The notes under the pieces were generated by a model. That model did not search any database and was not told where the DNA came from. It worked only from the letters and a program-made list of their open reading frames with translations. 64,000 nucleotides of DNA from Ornithinimicrobium tianjinense (lineage in GTDB: Bacteria > Actinomycetota > Actinomycetes > Actinomycetales > Dermatophilaceae), in assembly GCF_014636495.1 (NCBI RefSeq), contig NZ_BMEM01000001.1:1566471-1630470 (forward strand), written 5' to 3'. Of the stretch, positions 35,755-45,070 are shown piece by piece. Position 1 is the first letter of the stretch. Each line of letters begins with the position of its first letter. The translations under genes and the position numbers were made by a program.

Positions 35755-37022
35755 CAGCCGCTCCCTTCTACCTCCGCGACAGGCTCTTCCGCCTTCAGCC
35801 GCTCCGCCTCCACCAGGTCCTCGCCGTCGACCAGCCCGAACCAGCGGGCTGCGGTGTCGACGTCCTTGTCCCCCCGCCCTGAGAGGTTGACCACCAGGAC
35901 CGGGGGCTCCGTGCGCGCCGGGTCGGTCGCGAGCTGCTTCCCGACGCGCATCGCGCCCGCCAGGGCGTGGGCGCTCTCGATCGCCGGGATGATGCCCTCC
36001 GTGCGGCACAGGAGGGCGAACGCCTCCATCGCCTCCTCGTCGGTCACGGGCTCGTAGGTGGCCCGCCCGGTGTCGTGCAGGAAGGCGTGCTCGGGCCCGA
36101 CGCTGGGGTAGTCCAGGCCGGCCGAGACCGAGTGGGTCTCCAGCGTCTGGCCGTTGTCGTCCTGCAGGACGTAGGTCGCCGCCCCGTGCAGGACCCCGGG
36201 CTCCCCGCCGGAGAACCGCGCGGCGTGCCGGCCGCTGCTCGGCCCCTCCCCTCCGGCCTCGAAGCCGAAGAGCCGCACGTCGGCGTCCTCGCGGAACGCG
36301 TGGAAGATGCCCATCGCGTTGGAGCCCCCACCCACGCAGGCACACACCGCGTCCGGCAGCCGGCCCGCCTTCTCCAGGATCTGCGCACGCGTCTCCTGGC
36401 CGATGACCGCATGGAAGTCACGCACCATCGTGGGGAAGGGATGCGGCCCGGTCACCGTGCCGAGCAGGTAGTGGGTGTGCCCGACGTTGGTCACCCAGTC
36501 GCGCATGGCCTCGTTGATGGCGTCCTTGAGGGTCGCGCTGCCGGTGCTGACCGGGACGACCTCGGCACCGAGGAGCCGCATCCGCGCCACGTTGAGCGCC
36601 TGCCGACGCGTGTCGACCTCGCCCATGTAGACGGTGCACTCCAGACCCATCAGGGCGGCGGCGGTGGCCGTGGCGACCCCGTGCTGGCCTGCGCCGGTCT
36701 CGGCGATCACCCGGCGCTTGCCCATCCGCACCGTGAGCAGCGCCTGGCCCAGGACGTTGTTGATCTTGTGCGAGCCGGTGTGGTTGAGGTCCTCGCGCTT
36801 GAGGAAGACCCGGGCACCCCCGGCGTGCTCCGCGAAGCGGGCCACCTCCGTCAGGGGCGACGGGCGTCCGGTGTAGTCGCGCTGGAGACGCTGCAGCTCC
36901 TCCACGAACGCCGGGTCGACCATGGCCTCGGTCCAGGCTGCATCGAGCTCCTGGAGCGCCGCGATGAGCGCCTCGGGCACATAGCGGCCGCCGAAGTCGC
37001 CGAACCGGCCGACCGTGCTCAT
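35751..37022 (-). CDS. trpB: Tryptophan synthase beta chain
   Basis: TrpB joins indole and serine using pyridoxal phosphate. The 423-residue protein opens with [11 protein letters not shown], has the PLP-lysine in the motif [11 protein letters not shown], the [15 protein letters not shown] loop and the phosphate-binding [10 protein letters not shown]. This is the main TrpB1 type. ATG 37022 overlaps the trpC stop by 4 bases and the gene overlaps trpA by 4 bases, so trpCBA is one coupled unit. The C-terminus extends about 30 residues of acidic sequence past the usual end. Confidence 0.98.
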   Translation of the reverse strand: MSTVGRFGDFGGRYVPEALIAALQELDAAWTEAMVDPAFVEELQRLQRDYTGRPSPLTEVARFAEHAGGARVFLKREDLNHTGSHKINNVLGQALLTVRMGKRRVIAETGAGQHGVATATAAALMGLECTVYMGEVDTRRQALNVARMRLLGAEVVPVSTGSATLKDAINEAMRDWVTNVGHTHYLLGTVTGPHPFPTMVRDFHAVIGQETRAQILEKAGRLPDAVCACVGGGSNAMGIFHAFREDADVRLFGFEAGGEGPSSGRHAARFSGGEPGVLHGAATYVLQDDNGQTLETHSVSAGLDYPSVGPEHAFLHDTGRATYEPVTDEEAMEAFALLCRTEGIIPAIESAHALAGAMRVGKQLATDPARTEPPVLVVNLSGRGDKDVDTAARWFGLVDGEDLVEAERLKAEEPVAEVEGSGW

Positions 37023-37852
37023 GCCACACCTCCGCTGCGGTGGGTGCGGTCGGAGTGGATCGCGGGGTGCGAACCGGCGGCGACGAGCTCGGCCACCGCA
37101 TCGCGCGGTGAGGATCCGGTGACGAGAGCCTCCCCGACGAGCACGGCGTCAGCGCCGGCGTCAGCGAAGCTCATGACGTCGAGCGGCCCTCGGACCCCCG
37201 ACTCGGCGACGCGGACGACACCCTCGGGGACGAGCGGCGCCAGCCGTGCGAAGGTCGAGCGGTCCACCTCCAGCGTGCGCAGGTCGCGGTTGTTCACGCC
37301 CAGGATCCGCGCACCGGCCTCGACGGCACGGCGCAGCTCCTGCTCGTCGTGCACCTCGACCAGCGCCTGCATGCCCAGGGACTCCACCCGCTCCAGCAGG
37401 CCGACCAGCGCGTCCTGCTCCAGCGCCGCGACGATGAGCAGGACCAGGTCGGCGCCGTGCGCCCTGGCCTCCCACACCTGGTAGGGGTCGACGACGAAGT
37501 CCTTGCGCAGGACCGGGATGTCCACCCGGGCGCGGACGGCGTCCAGGTCAGCGAGCGAACCGCCGAAGCGCCGCTGCTCGGTCAGCACGCTGATCACCGA
37601 CGCCCCGCCCGCGGCGTAGTCCTCCGCAAGCCCGGCCGGGTCGGCGATCGCGGCCAGGGCCCCCTTGCTGGGGCTGCTGCGCTTCACCTCGGCGATGACA
37701 TGGAAGCCGTCGCCGCGCAGACGGGCCAGCGCGTCGACGGGAGAGGGGGCGTCTTTCGCGAGCTCCTTGACGGCGTCGAGCGGCAGGGACTCGCGTCGGG
37801 CCAGGAGATCGGCACGGACCCCCTCGATGATCTGTTCCAGCACGGTCGTCAC
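37019..37852 (-). CDS. trpC: Indole-3-glycerol phosphate synthase
   Basis: TrpC closes the indole ring in tryptophan synthesis. The 277-residue barrel shows [15 protein letters not shown] (catalytic Lys and Glu region), [25 protein letters not shown] and VAESGVRGP. Two starts compete: GTG 37852 has TACGCT 6 bases upstream (leaderless), while GTG 37843 has GAGGAG 9 bases upstream. I report the longer one, which aligns better with Streptomyces TrpC. It overlaps trpB by 4 bases and follows the HGxxPAAW gene by 74 bases. Confidence 0.97.
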   Translation of the reverse strand: MTTVLEQIIEGVRADLLARRESLPLDAVKELAKDAPSPVDALARLRGDGFHVIAEVKRSSPSKGALAAIADPAGLAEDYAAGGASVISVLTEQRRFGGSLADLDAVRARVDIPVLRKDFVVDPYQVWEARAHGADLVLLIVAALEQDALVGLLERVESLGMQALVEVHDEQELRRAVEAGARILGVNNRDLRTLEVDRSTFARLAPLVPEGVVRVAESGVRGPLDVMSFADAGADAVLVGEALVTGSSPRDAVAELVAAGSHPAIHSDRTHRSGGVA

Positions 37853-37858
37853 CTCCTC

Positions 37859-37864
37859 AGCGTA
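37859..37864 (-). promoter_or_regulatory. Possible internal leaderless -10 box at trpC
   Basis: TACGCT lies 6 bases before GTG 37852. A GAGGAG site occupies the same gap, so the start may be either leaderless or conventional, and an internal trpCBA promoter is possible. Confidence 0.35.
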
Positions 37865-37926
37865 GGTGACGAGCCCGCGCCCTCCTGCAGCAGGTTCGGC
37901 GGGTGGCTCGACCCCGCCACGGAGGC

Positions 37927-38136
37927 TCAGGCGCGCGAGCGCTCCGGGTCGCTGCCGAGACCGGCGCGCGCCATGGCATACCAGACGAGGGCGCCGATGC
38001 CGAAGAGCGCGAGACCGGTCCACAGCAGCCACGCCGGACCGAAGACGGCGGCGTAGCACCCCAGGACCGCGGCGACGAGCATCAGGGCGACACCGGTCCA
38101 GGCGGCCGAGCTGTGGCCGTGGTTGTCCTCGTGCAT
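37927..38136 (-). CDS. HGxxPAAW family small membrane protein
   Basis: This 69-residue protein has a short polar N-terminus ending HGHSSAAW, a divergent form of the HGxxPAAW family motif (Ser replaces Pro), then two membrane helices ([20 protein letters not shown] and [20 protein letters not shown]). The family is found next to trp genes in actinobacteria and has no known function. ATG 38136 has GAGGA 8 bases upstream. It lies between the Trp-associated membrane protein and trpC. Confidence 0.85.
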   Translation of the reverse strand: MHEDNHGHSSAAWTGVALMLVAAVLGCYAAVFGPAWLLWTGLALFGIGALVWYAMARAGLGSDPERSRA

Positions 38137-38252
38137 GGGGGAATTCCTCATCTCCGTGGTGCCCTGGCTGCGGCCGGGGCAGGTCGTGGGTCGGGGTCGG
38201 TCGGCCCCGTGATCGGTCCGCCCATTGTGCCAGCCCCCGCGCCGCCCGAGGC

Positions 38253-38810
38253 TCACGCCCCGCTGGTGGGGTCACGCCCCTCGGTGAGGTCCTGCCACTG
38301 CTGCGCGGCGGACCTCCTGGCCGTGTCGGCCGCGCTGCCGGGCGAGGTGTCCGGTGTCGGGGGGCGCCTGTCCCGGGACGCCGTCGGGAGGAGCAGTGAA
38401 CGGCTCAGGGCGGCGCAGGCGAGCGCGCCCGCGCCGGCCGCCACCCCTGCCCAGGTCGTCGGAGCCACCGTCACCACGTCACCCGCAACCGTCGTCGCCG
38501 GATCCATCAAGACACGGATCGCCGCCGCGGCTGCCGTGACGGCGCCGAGGACCCCCGTCAGCAGCAGCCAGCGACCCCAGCGCGTCCGGACCGTCCACGA
38601 GACCACTCCCGCAAGTGCGGCCACCAGGGCCGCAGCGGGCCCCCAGGCGACGACGTCCCCCGGCACGATCTCCAGGGACGACCGGGGCGCGCCCAGCGCA
38701 GGCTCCACCACCGCCGTGGCCCACGGCTGCGTAGCGGTCAGGAGGTAGAGGCCGAGGGCGGCGAGCCCGACCACCGGACCGACGACGTCGGCGTGGCGCT
38801 GACCTCGCAC
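38253..38810 (-). CDS. Trp biosynthesis-associated membrane protein (TIGR02234-like)
   Basis: This 185-residue protein has four hydrophobic segments ([77 protein letters not shown]) and a polar C-tail with [11 protein letters not shown], which fits the Trp_oprn_chp (TIGR02234) family. Its role is unknown, but it usually sits just after trpE in actinobacteria. Here an ABC half-transporter is immediately upstream, with 3 bases between, and trpE is absent. Confidence 0.82.
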   Translation of the reverse strand: MRGQRHADVVGPVVGLAALGLYLLTATQPWATAVVEPALGAPRSSLEIVPGDVVAWGPAAALVAALAGVVSWTVRTRWGRWLLLTGVLGAVTAAAAAIRVLMDPATTVAGDVVTVAPTTWAGVAAGAGALACAALSRSLLLPTASRDRRPPTPDTSPGSAADTARRSAAQQWQDLTEGRDPTSGA

Positions 38811-38813
38811 GGG

Positions 38814-40634
38814 TCAGCCCAGCCCGGCGTCGCTGCGCTGCTGCGCCGCCCAGGAGGAGTGCATGCGGGTGTAGACGCCGCCCCGGTCCACGAGGTCCCG
38901 GTGGGAGCCGAGCTCGACGATCCGACCAGCGTCGACGACCACGACGAGATCGGCCGCCTCGGCCGTGGACAGCCGGTGCGCGATCGCCACCGAGGTCCGA
39001 CCTCTGGTCAGCCCCTCGAGGGCCCGCTGGACCCTGACCTCGGTGGAGGGGTCGACCGCGCTCGTCGCCTCGTCGAGGACGAGGAGGTCGGGATCGGCGA
39101 GGTAGGCGCGGGCGATGGCGACGAGCTGCCGTTCCCCGGCCGACAGCGACTCTCCGCGCTGGCCCACCTTCGTGGCGAGTCCGTGCGGCAGGGAGTCCAC
39201 CCACGCGTCCAGGCCGAGCTCGGTGATCGCCAGGGCCAGGTCGTCGTCGCTCGCCTCGGGCCGACCGAAGCGCACGTTGGCAGCGAGGTCGTCGTCGAAG
39301 AGGAAGCCCTCCTGCGGGACGAGGACCACCCGGCGGCGCAACGAGGCGAACGCGATGTCGCGCAGGTCGACGCCGTCGAGGAGGACCCGGCCCTCGGTCG
39401 GGTCCATCAGCCGGGTGAGGAGCTTGGCGAGCGTGGTCTTGCCCGAGCCCGTCTCCCCCACGACGGCGACGCGGGTGTGCGGCTCCAGGCGCAGGCTGAC
39501 GTCCCGCAGCACCGTCGGACCGTCGGGGTAGGCGTAGGACACCCCGTCGAAGTCAACCGTGATCGGGCCGCGACGCTGGTGGACGCCGTCCGGCCCCGGG
39601 TCGGCGACGTCGGCGGGGGTGTCGATGACGCCGATGACCCGTCGCCACCCCGCGACGGCGTTCTGCATCTCGTTGAGGATCTCGGTGGCCATCAGGACCG
39701 GCTGGGTGAAGAGGTTGACCAGGAACAGGAACGCCAGCAGCTGTCCGAGGCTGACCTGACCCCGAGCGGCCAGCACCGTGCCGACCGCCATCACCACCGC
39801 GGTGGTGATGCCCGCGAACGCCTGACCGGACACGAAGGCCAACACCGAGCGGACCTGGGCCCGGACGGCGGACTCGCGGTGCGCCTCGATCGACCGGTCG
39901 ATGCGTTCGCTGGTGCGGTCCTCCACGCCGTAGGCGCGGATGGTGACCGCCCCGACGATGGACTCGGAGATCGCGCCGAGCATGTCGCCGACCCGTTCGC
40001 GCACGAGGCCGTAGGCCCGGCCGAGCATCGGCTGGAAGCGCTGCACGAGCACCGCCAGCGGCACGAGGCACAGGTAGACGACGAGCGCCAGCGTCGGGCT
40101 GTAGACGAGCATGAGGACCGTCGCGAGCATGATCTGGGCGCTCGAGATGAGCAGCATCAGACCACCGAACTGGACGAACATCGAGATGGTGTCCACGTCG
40201 TTGGTGACCCGGGAGACCAGCGCGCCGCGCCGCTCGGTGCTCTGCGTCAGCATCGACAGGTCGTGGATATGCCGGAACGCCGTGAGACGCAGCGTGGCCA
40301 GACCGCCCTCCGCGGAGGTGAACAGCCGGACGTTGACGAAGTACTGCGCGAGACTGGTCGCCGCCACGACGACAGCGGCGAGCATGATCGCCCGGGTCAC
40401 GAAACCCGTGTCCGGACCACCCTCGGCCATGATGCCGTGGTCGGTGACCTGCTGGACGACGAAGGGGATGAGCACCCGACCGACGGTCGCCACCACCGCG
40501 AGCACCACGGTGACCAGCAGTCCCCTGCGCAGCTCCGGCGACAGCTCAAGGCCGCGCCGGAGCGTGGCCAGGGTGCTGAGCTCGGCCTGCGCGCCGATCC
40601 GGCTCCCCACAGGTCCGTGGGCCGCCTGGCTCAT
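38814..40634 (-). CDS. ABC exporter half-transporter with complete catalytic residues
   Basis: This 606-residue protein fuses six membrane helices to an ATPase domain. The ATPase has Walker A GETGSGKT (393-400), Walker B LLVLDE with catalytic Glu522, switch His553 (AIAHRLST) and an altered signature LSAGE at 497-501. ATG 40634 has GAGGAGG upstream and overlaps the stop of the partner gene by 4 bases (ATGA). The partner lacks catalytic Glu and His but has normal LSGGQ, so the two probably form an asymmetric heterodimer. Substrate is unknown; lipids, peptides and drugs are all possible. Confidence 0.92.
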   Translation of the reverse strand: MSQAAHGPVGSRIGAQAELSTLATLRRGLELSPELRRGLLVTVVLAVVATVGRVLIPFVVQQVTDHGIMAEGGPDTGFVTRAIMLAAVVVAATSLAQYFVNVRLFTSAEGGLATLRLTAFRHIHDLSMLTQSTERRGALVSRVTNDVDTISMFVQFGGLMLLISSAQIMLATVLMLVYSPTLALVVYLCLVPLAVLVQRFQPMLGRAYGLVRERVGDMLGAISESIVGAVTIRAYGVEDRTSERIDRSIEAHRESAVRAQVRSVLAFVSGQAFAGITTAVVMAVGTVLAARGQVSLGQLLAFLFLVNLFTQPVLMATEILNEMQNAVAGWRRVIGVIDTPADVADPGPDGVHQRRGPITVDFDGVSYAYPDGPTVLRDVSLRLEPHTRVAVVGETGSGKTTLAKLLTRLMDPTEGRVLLDGVDLRDIAFASLRRRVVLVPQEGFLFDDDLAANVRFGRPEASDDDLALAITELGLDAWVDSLPHGLATKVGQRGESLSAGERQLVAIARAYLADPDLLVLDEATSAVDPSTEVRVQRALEGLTRGRTSVAIAHRLSTAEAADLVVVVDAGRIVELGSHRDLVDRGGVYTRMHSSWAAQQRSDAGLG

Positions 40635-42463
40635 CGTGCCTCCTCCTCGTGCCGCTCCACCGCTGCCCGCTCGGCCGCCTCGCGGGCGTAGGCGTGCACC
40701 AGGTCGGCGTAGCCCTGGCACCGCCCGACCAGCTCCTCGTGGCTCCCCCGGTCGACGACCCGCCCGTGCTCGACGTAGACGACCTGGTCCGCGAGGGTGA
40801 TCGTGGCCATCCGGTAGGCCACGACGAGCACGGTCATGCCGTCGCTGGCCTCCCGCAGGCCGGCCAGGATCGCCTGCTCGACCGAGGGGTCCACCGCGCT
40901 GGTGGCGTCGTCGAGGACGAGGAGGCGAGGGCTGCGCCATACCGCCCGGGCCAGCGCGATGCGCTGACGCTGCCCGCCGGACAGGCTGCCGCCGCGCTCC
41001 CCGATCATGGTGTCCAGCCCGTCCGGGAGCTGCGCGACGAAGCCCTCCGCCTGGGCGACGCGCAGGGCCGCCCACACGGAGTCGTCGGTGGCCTCCTCAC
41101 CGAGCGTCACGTTGCCGCGGACGGTGTCGTCGAACATGAAGGTCTGCTGGGGCACCAGGGTGGCCACCCGCGGGATCTCGCCGCGGCCCAGCTCGCGCAC
41201 GTCCCTGCCGTCCAGGCGCGCCGTGCCGGAGTCGACGTCGACCAGCCGCAGTGCGAGGTTGGTCAGCGTCGACTTGCCGGACCCCGTCGGTCCCACGAGC
41301 GCCGTCGTCGAGCCGGCGGGCACGTCCAGGACGACGTCGTGGATCGTCGGCGAGGTCTCCCCCGCGTGCGTGTAGGTCACGTGGTCCAGGTGCGAGGACG
41401 CCGGGGCTGCGGTGTGCGCGGCCGCGTGGTGGCCGTAGGACATCCCGCCCTGAGCCCGCAGGACGTGCTGCACGCGGTCGTAGCCGACGACCGACCGCGG
41501 GAGCTCGGCGAGGACCCAGCCCAGGGCGCGCACCGGGAAGGCCAGGATGGAGAAGAGGTAGGCCATCTGGACGACCTCCGCGGCGCCGAGGTCACCGCGG
41601 GAGACCTGCCAGGTGCCGACCCCCAGGACCGCGAGGGTGCCCAGGGTGGGGATCGCCTCGATGACGGGCTCGAAGGTGCCGCGCGTCCGACCCACCTCCA
41701 CCAGGCTGTCCCGCAGCTCGAGGGTGCGACCGCGGAAGCGTGCGGTCTCCTCGTCCTCACGGCCCATCGCCTTGACGACCAGGCCCGCCTCGAAGGACTC
41801 GTGCGCCACCTGCGCCACCTCGGCACGCAGCTCCTGCGCCCGCGTGATCCGCGGCGACATCGCCCGCTGGAAGACCAGGTTGGCGGCGAACAGTCCAGGG
41901 AAGACCAGCAGCCCCACGAACGCGAGGAAGGGATCGACGACGATCATCATGCCGCCGGCGATGACCAGCATGAAGATCACGCCGAGCGCCATCGGGAGCG
42001 GGTTGAAGACCTGCCAGGTCGCCTCGACGTCCGAGTGCGCGTTGGACAGCAGCCGTCCCGAGGGGTGCGCGTGGTGCCACGCGAGCGGGAGCCGGAGGTA
42101 CTGTCGCGTGACGCCCCGGCGGTAGCGCGCCTGCAGGTTGAACCCGGCGATCGTCGCGTAGACGCGGCGCAGGATCACACCCAGCACGTTGACCGCCAGG
42201 ATGGCGACGAGGACGCCGATGATCGTCCACAGGCCGGCAGCCGTGACCGCCCGCGCCTGCACCGACGGCTCGATGACGTGGTCGGTCAGCCAGCCGACCG
42301 CGCCCGCCGTGGCCACGGTCGCCGCGGCCCAGAGCACCGAGCCCACGACAGCCACTGCGAACGGGCGCGGCTCGGTCCGGATGCCGCTCCAGATGACCCC
42401 GAGCCCGCGGCGCAGCACGGCACCGGTCGCGGGCGCGCGTGGGACCGGGGCGGCGACAGACAC
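40631..42463 (-). CDS. ABC exporter half-transporter with degenerate catalytic residues
   Basis: This 610-residue protein has an N-terminal six-helix exporter domain and a C-terminal ATPase. Walker A GPTGSGKS (391-398) and signature LSGGQ (494-498) are normal. Walker B reads LLVLDD, with Asp519 in place of the catalytic Glu, and the switch His is Tyr550 (VVAYRMAT). Such a site binds but hydrolyses ATP poorly, as in TM287/288-type heterodimers. GTG 42463 has GAAAGG 11 bases upstream. It is the first gene of the unit that continues into trpCBA. Confidence 0.92.
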   Translation of the reverse strand: MSVAAPVPRAPATGAVLRRGLGVIWSGIRTEPRPFAVAVVGSVLWAAATVATAGAVGWLTDHVIEPSVQARAVTAAGLWTIIGVLVAILAVNVLGVILRRVYATIAGFNLQARYRRGVTRQYLRLPLAWHHAHPSGRLLSNAHSDVEATWQVFNPLPMALGVIFMLVIAGGMMIVVDPFLAFVGLLVFPGLFAANLVFQRAMSPRITRAQELRAEVAQVAHESFEAGLVVKAMGREDEETARFRGRTLELRDSLVEVGRTRGTFEPVIEAIPTLGTLAVLGVGTWQVSRGDLGAAEVVQMAYLFSILAFPVRALGWVLAELPRSVVGYDRVQHVLRAQGGMSYGHHAAAHTAAPASSHLDHVTYTHAGETSPTIHDVVLDVPAGSTTALVGPTGSGKSTLTNLALRLVDVDSGTARLDGRDVRELGRGEIPRVATLVPQQTFMFDDTVRGNVTLGEEATDDSVWAALRVAQAEGFVAQLPDGLDTMIGERGGSLSGGQRQRIALARAVWRSPRLLVLDDATSAVDPSVEQAILAGLREASDGMTVLVVAYRMATITLADQVVYVEHGRVVDRGSHEELVGRCQGYADLVHAYAREAAERAAVERHEEEAR

Positions 42464-42616
42464 GACAGGGAGGGCCTTTCGGACGGCGGGGGTGGGTGGG
42501 CGAGAGCCCGAACCGTCATCCTCTCATCCCAGGACGGTGGCCGCGCCCTGGCGCGGGCCGGTGAGGCCCGTCGCGGGCCGACCGGGCGCGCTCCCCCGAC
42601 GTGATGGGATGAGGGT

Positions 42617-43267
42617 ATGCAGACCGCTCACCTCCGCGAGATCGTCGCCTCCACCGCCCTGCGCCTCGGTCCGGACGCGCCGACCCTCTGCTCGCCGTGG
42701 CGCGTGCAGGATCTGATGGCCCACCTCGTCACCCGCGAGCACCGGGCGGACGTGCTGCCCGGCATCGCGCTGGCGCAGGGGCCCCTGGGCCGACACACCG
42801 ACGCGGTGCGCGCACGGGTGGCGGCCCGCACCCCGCTGGAGGCGCTGGCGGAGCAGGTGCGCTCGGGCCCGGCCTCGTGGTTCCCGACGCGCTGGTCGAC
42901 GCTCGACGCCGCCGTCAACACGGCCGAGCTGGCGATCCACCACGAGGACATGGTGCGCGCCCAGCCCGGCTGGGCACCGACCGTGTTGCCGACACCGGTC
43001 CAGGAGTCCCTGTGGCAGGCGCTGCGACGCGGGGGCCGGGTGTTCTACCGCACCGCGCCGGTGGGCGTCGTCCTGGTGGCCGAGGGCATGGCGCGTCCGC
43101 GTCTGGCGGTCGCCCGTCCGCCCGCCGACGCGGGCACGGTGGTGCTCCGCGGGACCCCGCTCGAGCTGCTCCTCCACGCGTTCGGGCGCACCGACGTGGC
43201 CCGGGTCGAGGCGCAGGGTGCCCCCGAGGACGTGCGGGCGCTGGCCGGCCACCGACGTGGGGCCTGA
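42617..43267 (+). CDS. TIGR03085-like / maleylpyruvate isomerase-fold metal-binding protein
   Basis: This 216-residue protein resembles the actinobacterial TIGR03085 group within the DinB/maleylpyruvate isomerase-fold proteins. Typical features are the early SPWRVQDLMAHLVTREHR motif with metal-ligand type His, and ELAIHHEDMVRAQPG in the middle. Members are thought to bind metal and perhaps mycothiol; function is unknown. It starts at ATG 42617, divergent from the ABC exporter genes, and overlaps the next gene by about 11 bases. Confidence 0.8.
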   Translation: MQTAHLREIVASTALRLGPDAPTLCSPWRVQDLMAHLVTREHRADVLPGIALAQGPLGRHTDAVRARVAARTPLEALAEQVRSGPASWFPTRWSTLDAAVNTAELAIHHEDMVRAQPGWAPTVLPTPVQESLWQALRRGGRVFYRTAPVGVVLVAEGMARPRLAVARPPADAGTVVLRGTPLELLLHAFGRTDVARVEAQGAPEDVRALAGHRRGA

Positions 43268-43847
43268 GCCGCACGAGAGCCTGGTCCTGCGGGCGCTCGA
43301 CCTCCTGGACGCCGGCAGCCGACCACCTCTGGTGGTCGGTGTGGACGGGCGCAGCGGGTCGGGCAAGACCGACCTGGCCGGCCGGCTGGAGGACGGCCTG
43401 GCCGAGGCCGGCACCGCGGTGACCACGGTCCACCTGGACGACCTCTACCCCGGGTGGAGCGGTCTGTCCGCCGGCCTGGAGACGTTGTGCCAGGACGTGC
43501 TCCTGCCGCTGCGGACGGGCCGTCCCGCCGCCTACCGCAGCTGGGACTGGGTCGCCGGCGTCCCGGGCCCCCTCCGCCCGGTCCGGCCTGCGGCCGTGCT
43601 GCTCGTCGAGGGGGTCGGCGTCCTCAGCTCCGGCTGCTCCGACCTCGTGGACCTGCGCGTCTGGCTCGAGGCGCCTGCGGACGTGCGGAGGGTCCGCGCC
43701 CTGGCCCGGGACGGCGAGACCTTCGCGCCCTGGTGGACGACCTGGGCCGAGCAGGAGGAGCGGCTCCTGCGGCACGGGCGGCCCGAGGCGGACGTGGTGC
43801 TCGACACGGTGTCCGGACGCCTGACCTGGTCCAGACTGGCTCCATGA
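43257..43847 (+). CDS. P-loop kinase, uridine kinase-like
   Basis: This 196-residue protein is a P-loop kinase similar to the uridine kinase/AAA group. Walker A is GVDGRSGSGKTD, the base-binding or acidic motif HLDDLYPGWSGL follows, and VLLVEGVGVLS is the Walker B-like strand. The phosphate acceptor is unknown. GTG 43257 lies inside the end of the upstream gene; GTG 43218 is an alternative start. The stop TGA overlaps the next ATG by 4 bases. Confidence 0.82.
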   Translation: MGPEPHESLVLRALDLLDAGSRPPLVVGVDGRSGSGKTDLAGRLEDGLAEAGTAVTTVHLDDLYPGWSGLSAGLETLCQDVLLPLRTGRPAAYRSWDWVAGVPGPLRPVRPAAVLLVEGVGVLSSGCSDLVDLRVWLEAPADVRRVRALARDGETFAPWWTTWAEQEERLLRHGRPEADVVLDTVSGRLTWSRLAP

Positions 43848-45070
43848 GGCTCCCGCTCACGGGTCGGCCGCGCCCCGGGCAGCGACCCACCGGTCACCTC
43901 CTGGACCCCGTGCTCGACCAGCTGACGCCGGGCTCGGCGCGCCACCGCCTGCTGCGCCTGCGCTCGCGGGCCTGGCTCATCCTGCAGGCCGGGCTGGGCG
44001 CGGCGCTGGCCTGGTGGTTCGCGCAGGTGGTGCTCGGGCACCCGCTGCCCTTCTTCGCCCCGGTCACGGCGATGGTGTGCCTGGGACTCACCTACGACGA
44101 CCGGGTCCGCCGCATCCTGGAGCTCACGCTGGGGGTCGCCATCGGGGTCCTCGTCGGCGACCTCTTCGTCCACCTCTTCGGATCCGGCGTGTGGCAGATC
44201 CTCGCCGTGTCGGTCGTCGCGATGTCGTTGGCCGTCCTGCTCGGGGCCGGGACCCTGCTCATGATGCAGGCGGGGATCCAGGGGGTGATCGTCACGACGC
44301 TCGTCGCCGGGCAGGGCGAGGCCTTCAGCCGCTGGCTGGACGCCGTCGCGGGAGGCGGCGTCGCGCTGCTCGTCGCCATGCTGGCCCCGACCGCCTCGAC
44401 GACCGAGAGGCCCCGCGAGCGCGCGATCGACGTGATCGGACACCTGGCGGTCGTGCTCACGGACACCGCCCAGGCGCTGCGCAACCGGGACCTGTCCAGG
44501 GCCCGGTCCGCGCTCAAGCGGGCCCGCGAGCTGTCCAAGGAGCTCGACGCGCTGCGTGACGCCACGTCCGAGGCGCGGGCGGCCGCGCGCCTGGCGCCCC
44601 TGCTCACCCGTAGCCACCGGGAGGACGTGCGCGAGGTGCACCAGCTGCTCGGGCCGCTCGACCTCGTGATCCGCAGCGTGCGGGTGCTGGTGCGGCGTGC
44701 CGAGATCGCCGTCGACGAGCACGAGTTCGTGCCGGACACCTACATCGACCTGGTCACCGGTCTGGCCGCCGCGGTCGCGACCGTGCAGGAGCATCTCGAC
44801 GCCCGGACCCCTCTGGAGGGCGCCCAGGAGGACCTGATCCTGCTGGCGCGCGACTCCACCTGGAGCCACTCCAGAGCCGGTCTGTCAGCAGAGGTCATGC
44901 GGGCCCAGGTCCGATCGACCGTGGTCGACATGCTGGTCCTCTCGGGCATGTCGCCGCAGCAGGCCCGACGGCGGGTCCCGACCCGCCGGGACGAGCTGGA
45001 CCCGACGGGCCCCGACGAGCCCGAGGCCGACGAGCCGGAGGTCGAGGGTCCGGGCGACGTGCGGGCCTAG
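43844..45070 (+). CDS. FUSC/aromatic acid exporter-type membrane protein
   Basis: This 408-residue protein has a hydrophobic N-terminal half with about six helices (from LILQAGLGAALAWWFAQVVLG to AGGGVALLVAMLAPTAS) and a long helical cytoplasmic C-terminal half, the layout of FUSC/ArAE half-size exporters such as YgaE-like and aromatic acid exporter proteins. The tail is rich in Glu and Pro. The substrate is unknown. ATG 43844 overlaps the kinase stop. The last four bases (CTAG) are shared with the stop of the convergent PH-domain gene. Confidence 0.85.
   Translation: MRLPLTGRPRPGQRPTGHLLDPVLDQLTPGSARHRLLRLRSRAWLILQAGLGAALAWWFAQVVLGHPLPFFAPVTAMVCLGLTYDDRVRRILELTLGVAIGVLVGDLFVHLFGSGVWQILAVSVVAMSLAVLLGAGTLLMMQAGIQGVIVTTLVAGQGEAFSRWLDAVAGGGVALLVAMLAPTASTTERPRERAIDVIGHLAVVLTDTAQALRNRDLSRARSALKRARELSKELDALRDATSEARAAARLAPLLTRSHREDVREVHQLLGPLDLVIRSVRVLVRRAEIAVDEHEFVPDTYIDLVTGLAAAVATVQEHLDARTPLEGAQEDLILLARDSTWSHSRAGLSAEVMRAQVRSTVVDMLVLSGMSPQQARRRVPTRRDELDPTGPDEPEADEPEVEGPGDVRA

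Noticed and set aside
42464-42616. Trp attenuator or T-box at the head of the exporter-trp unit
   Set aside because: No leader peptide with tandem Trp codons, no T-box core and no alternative hairpins were seen.
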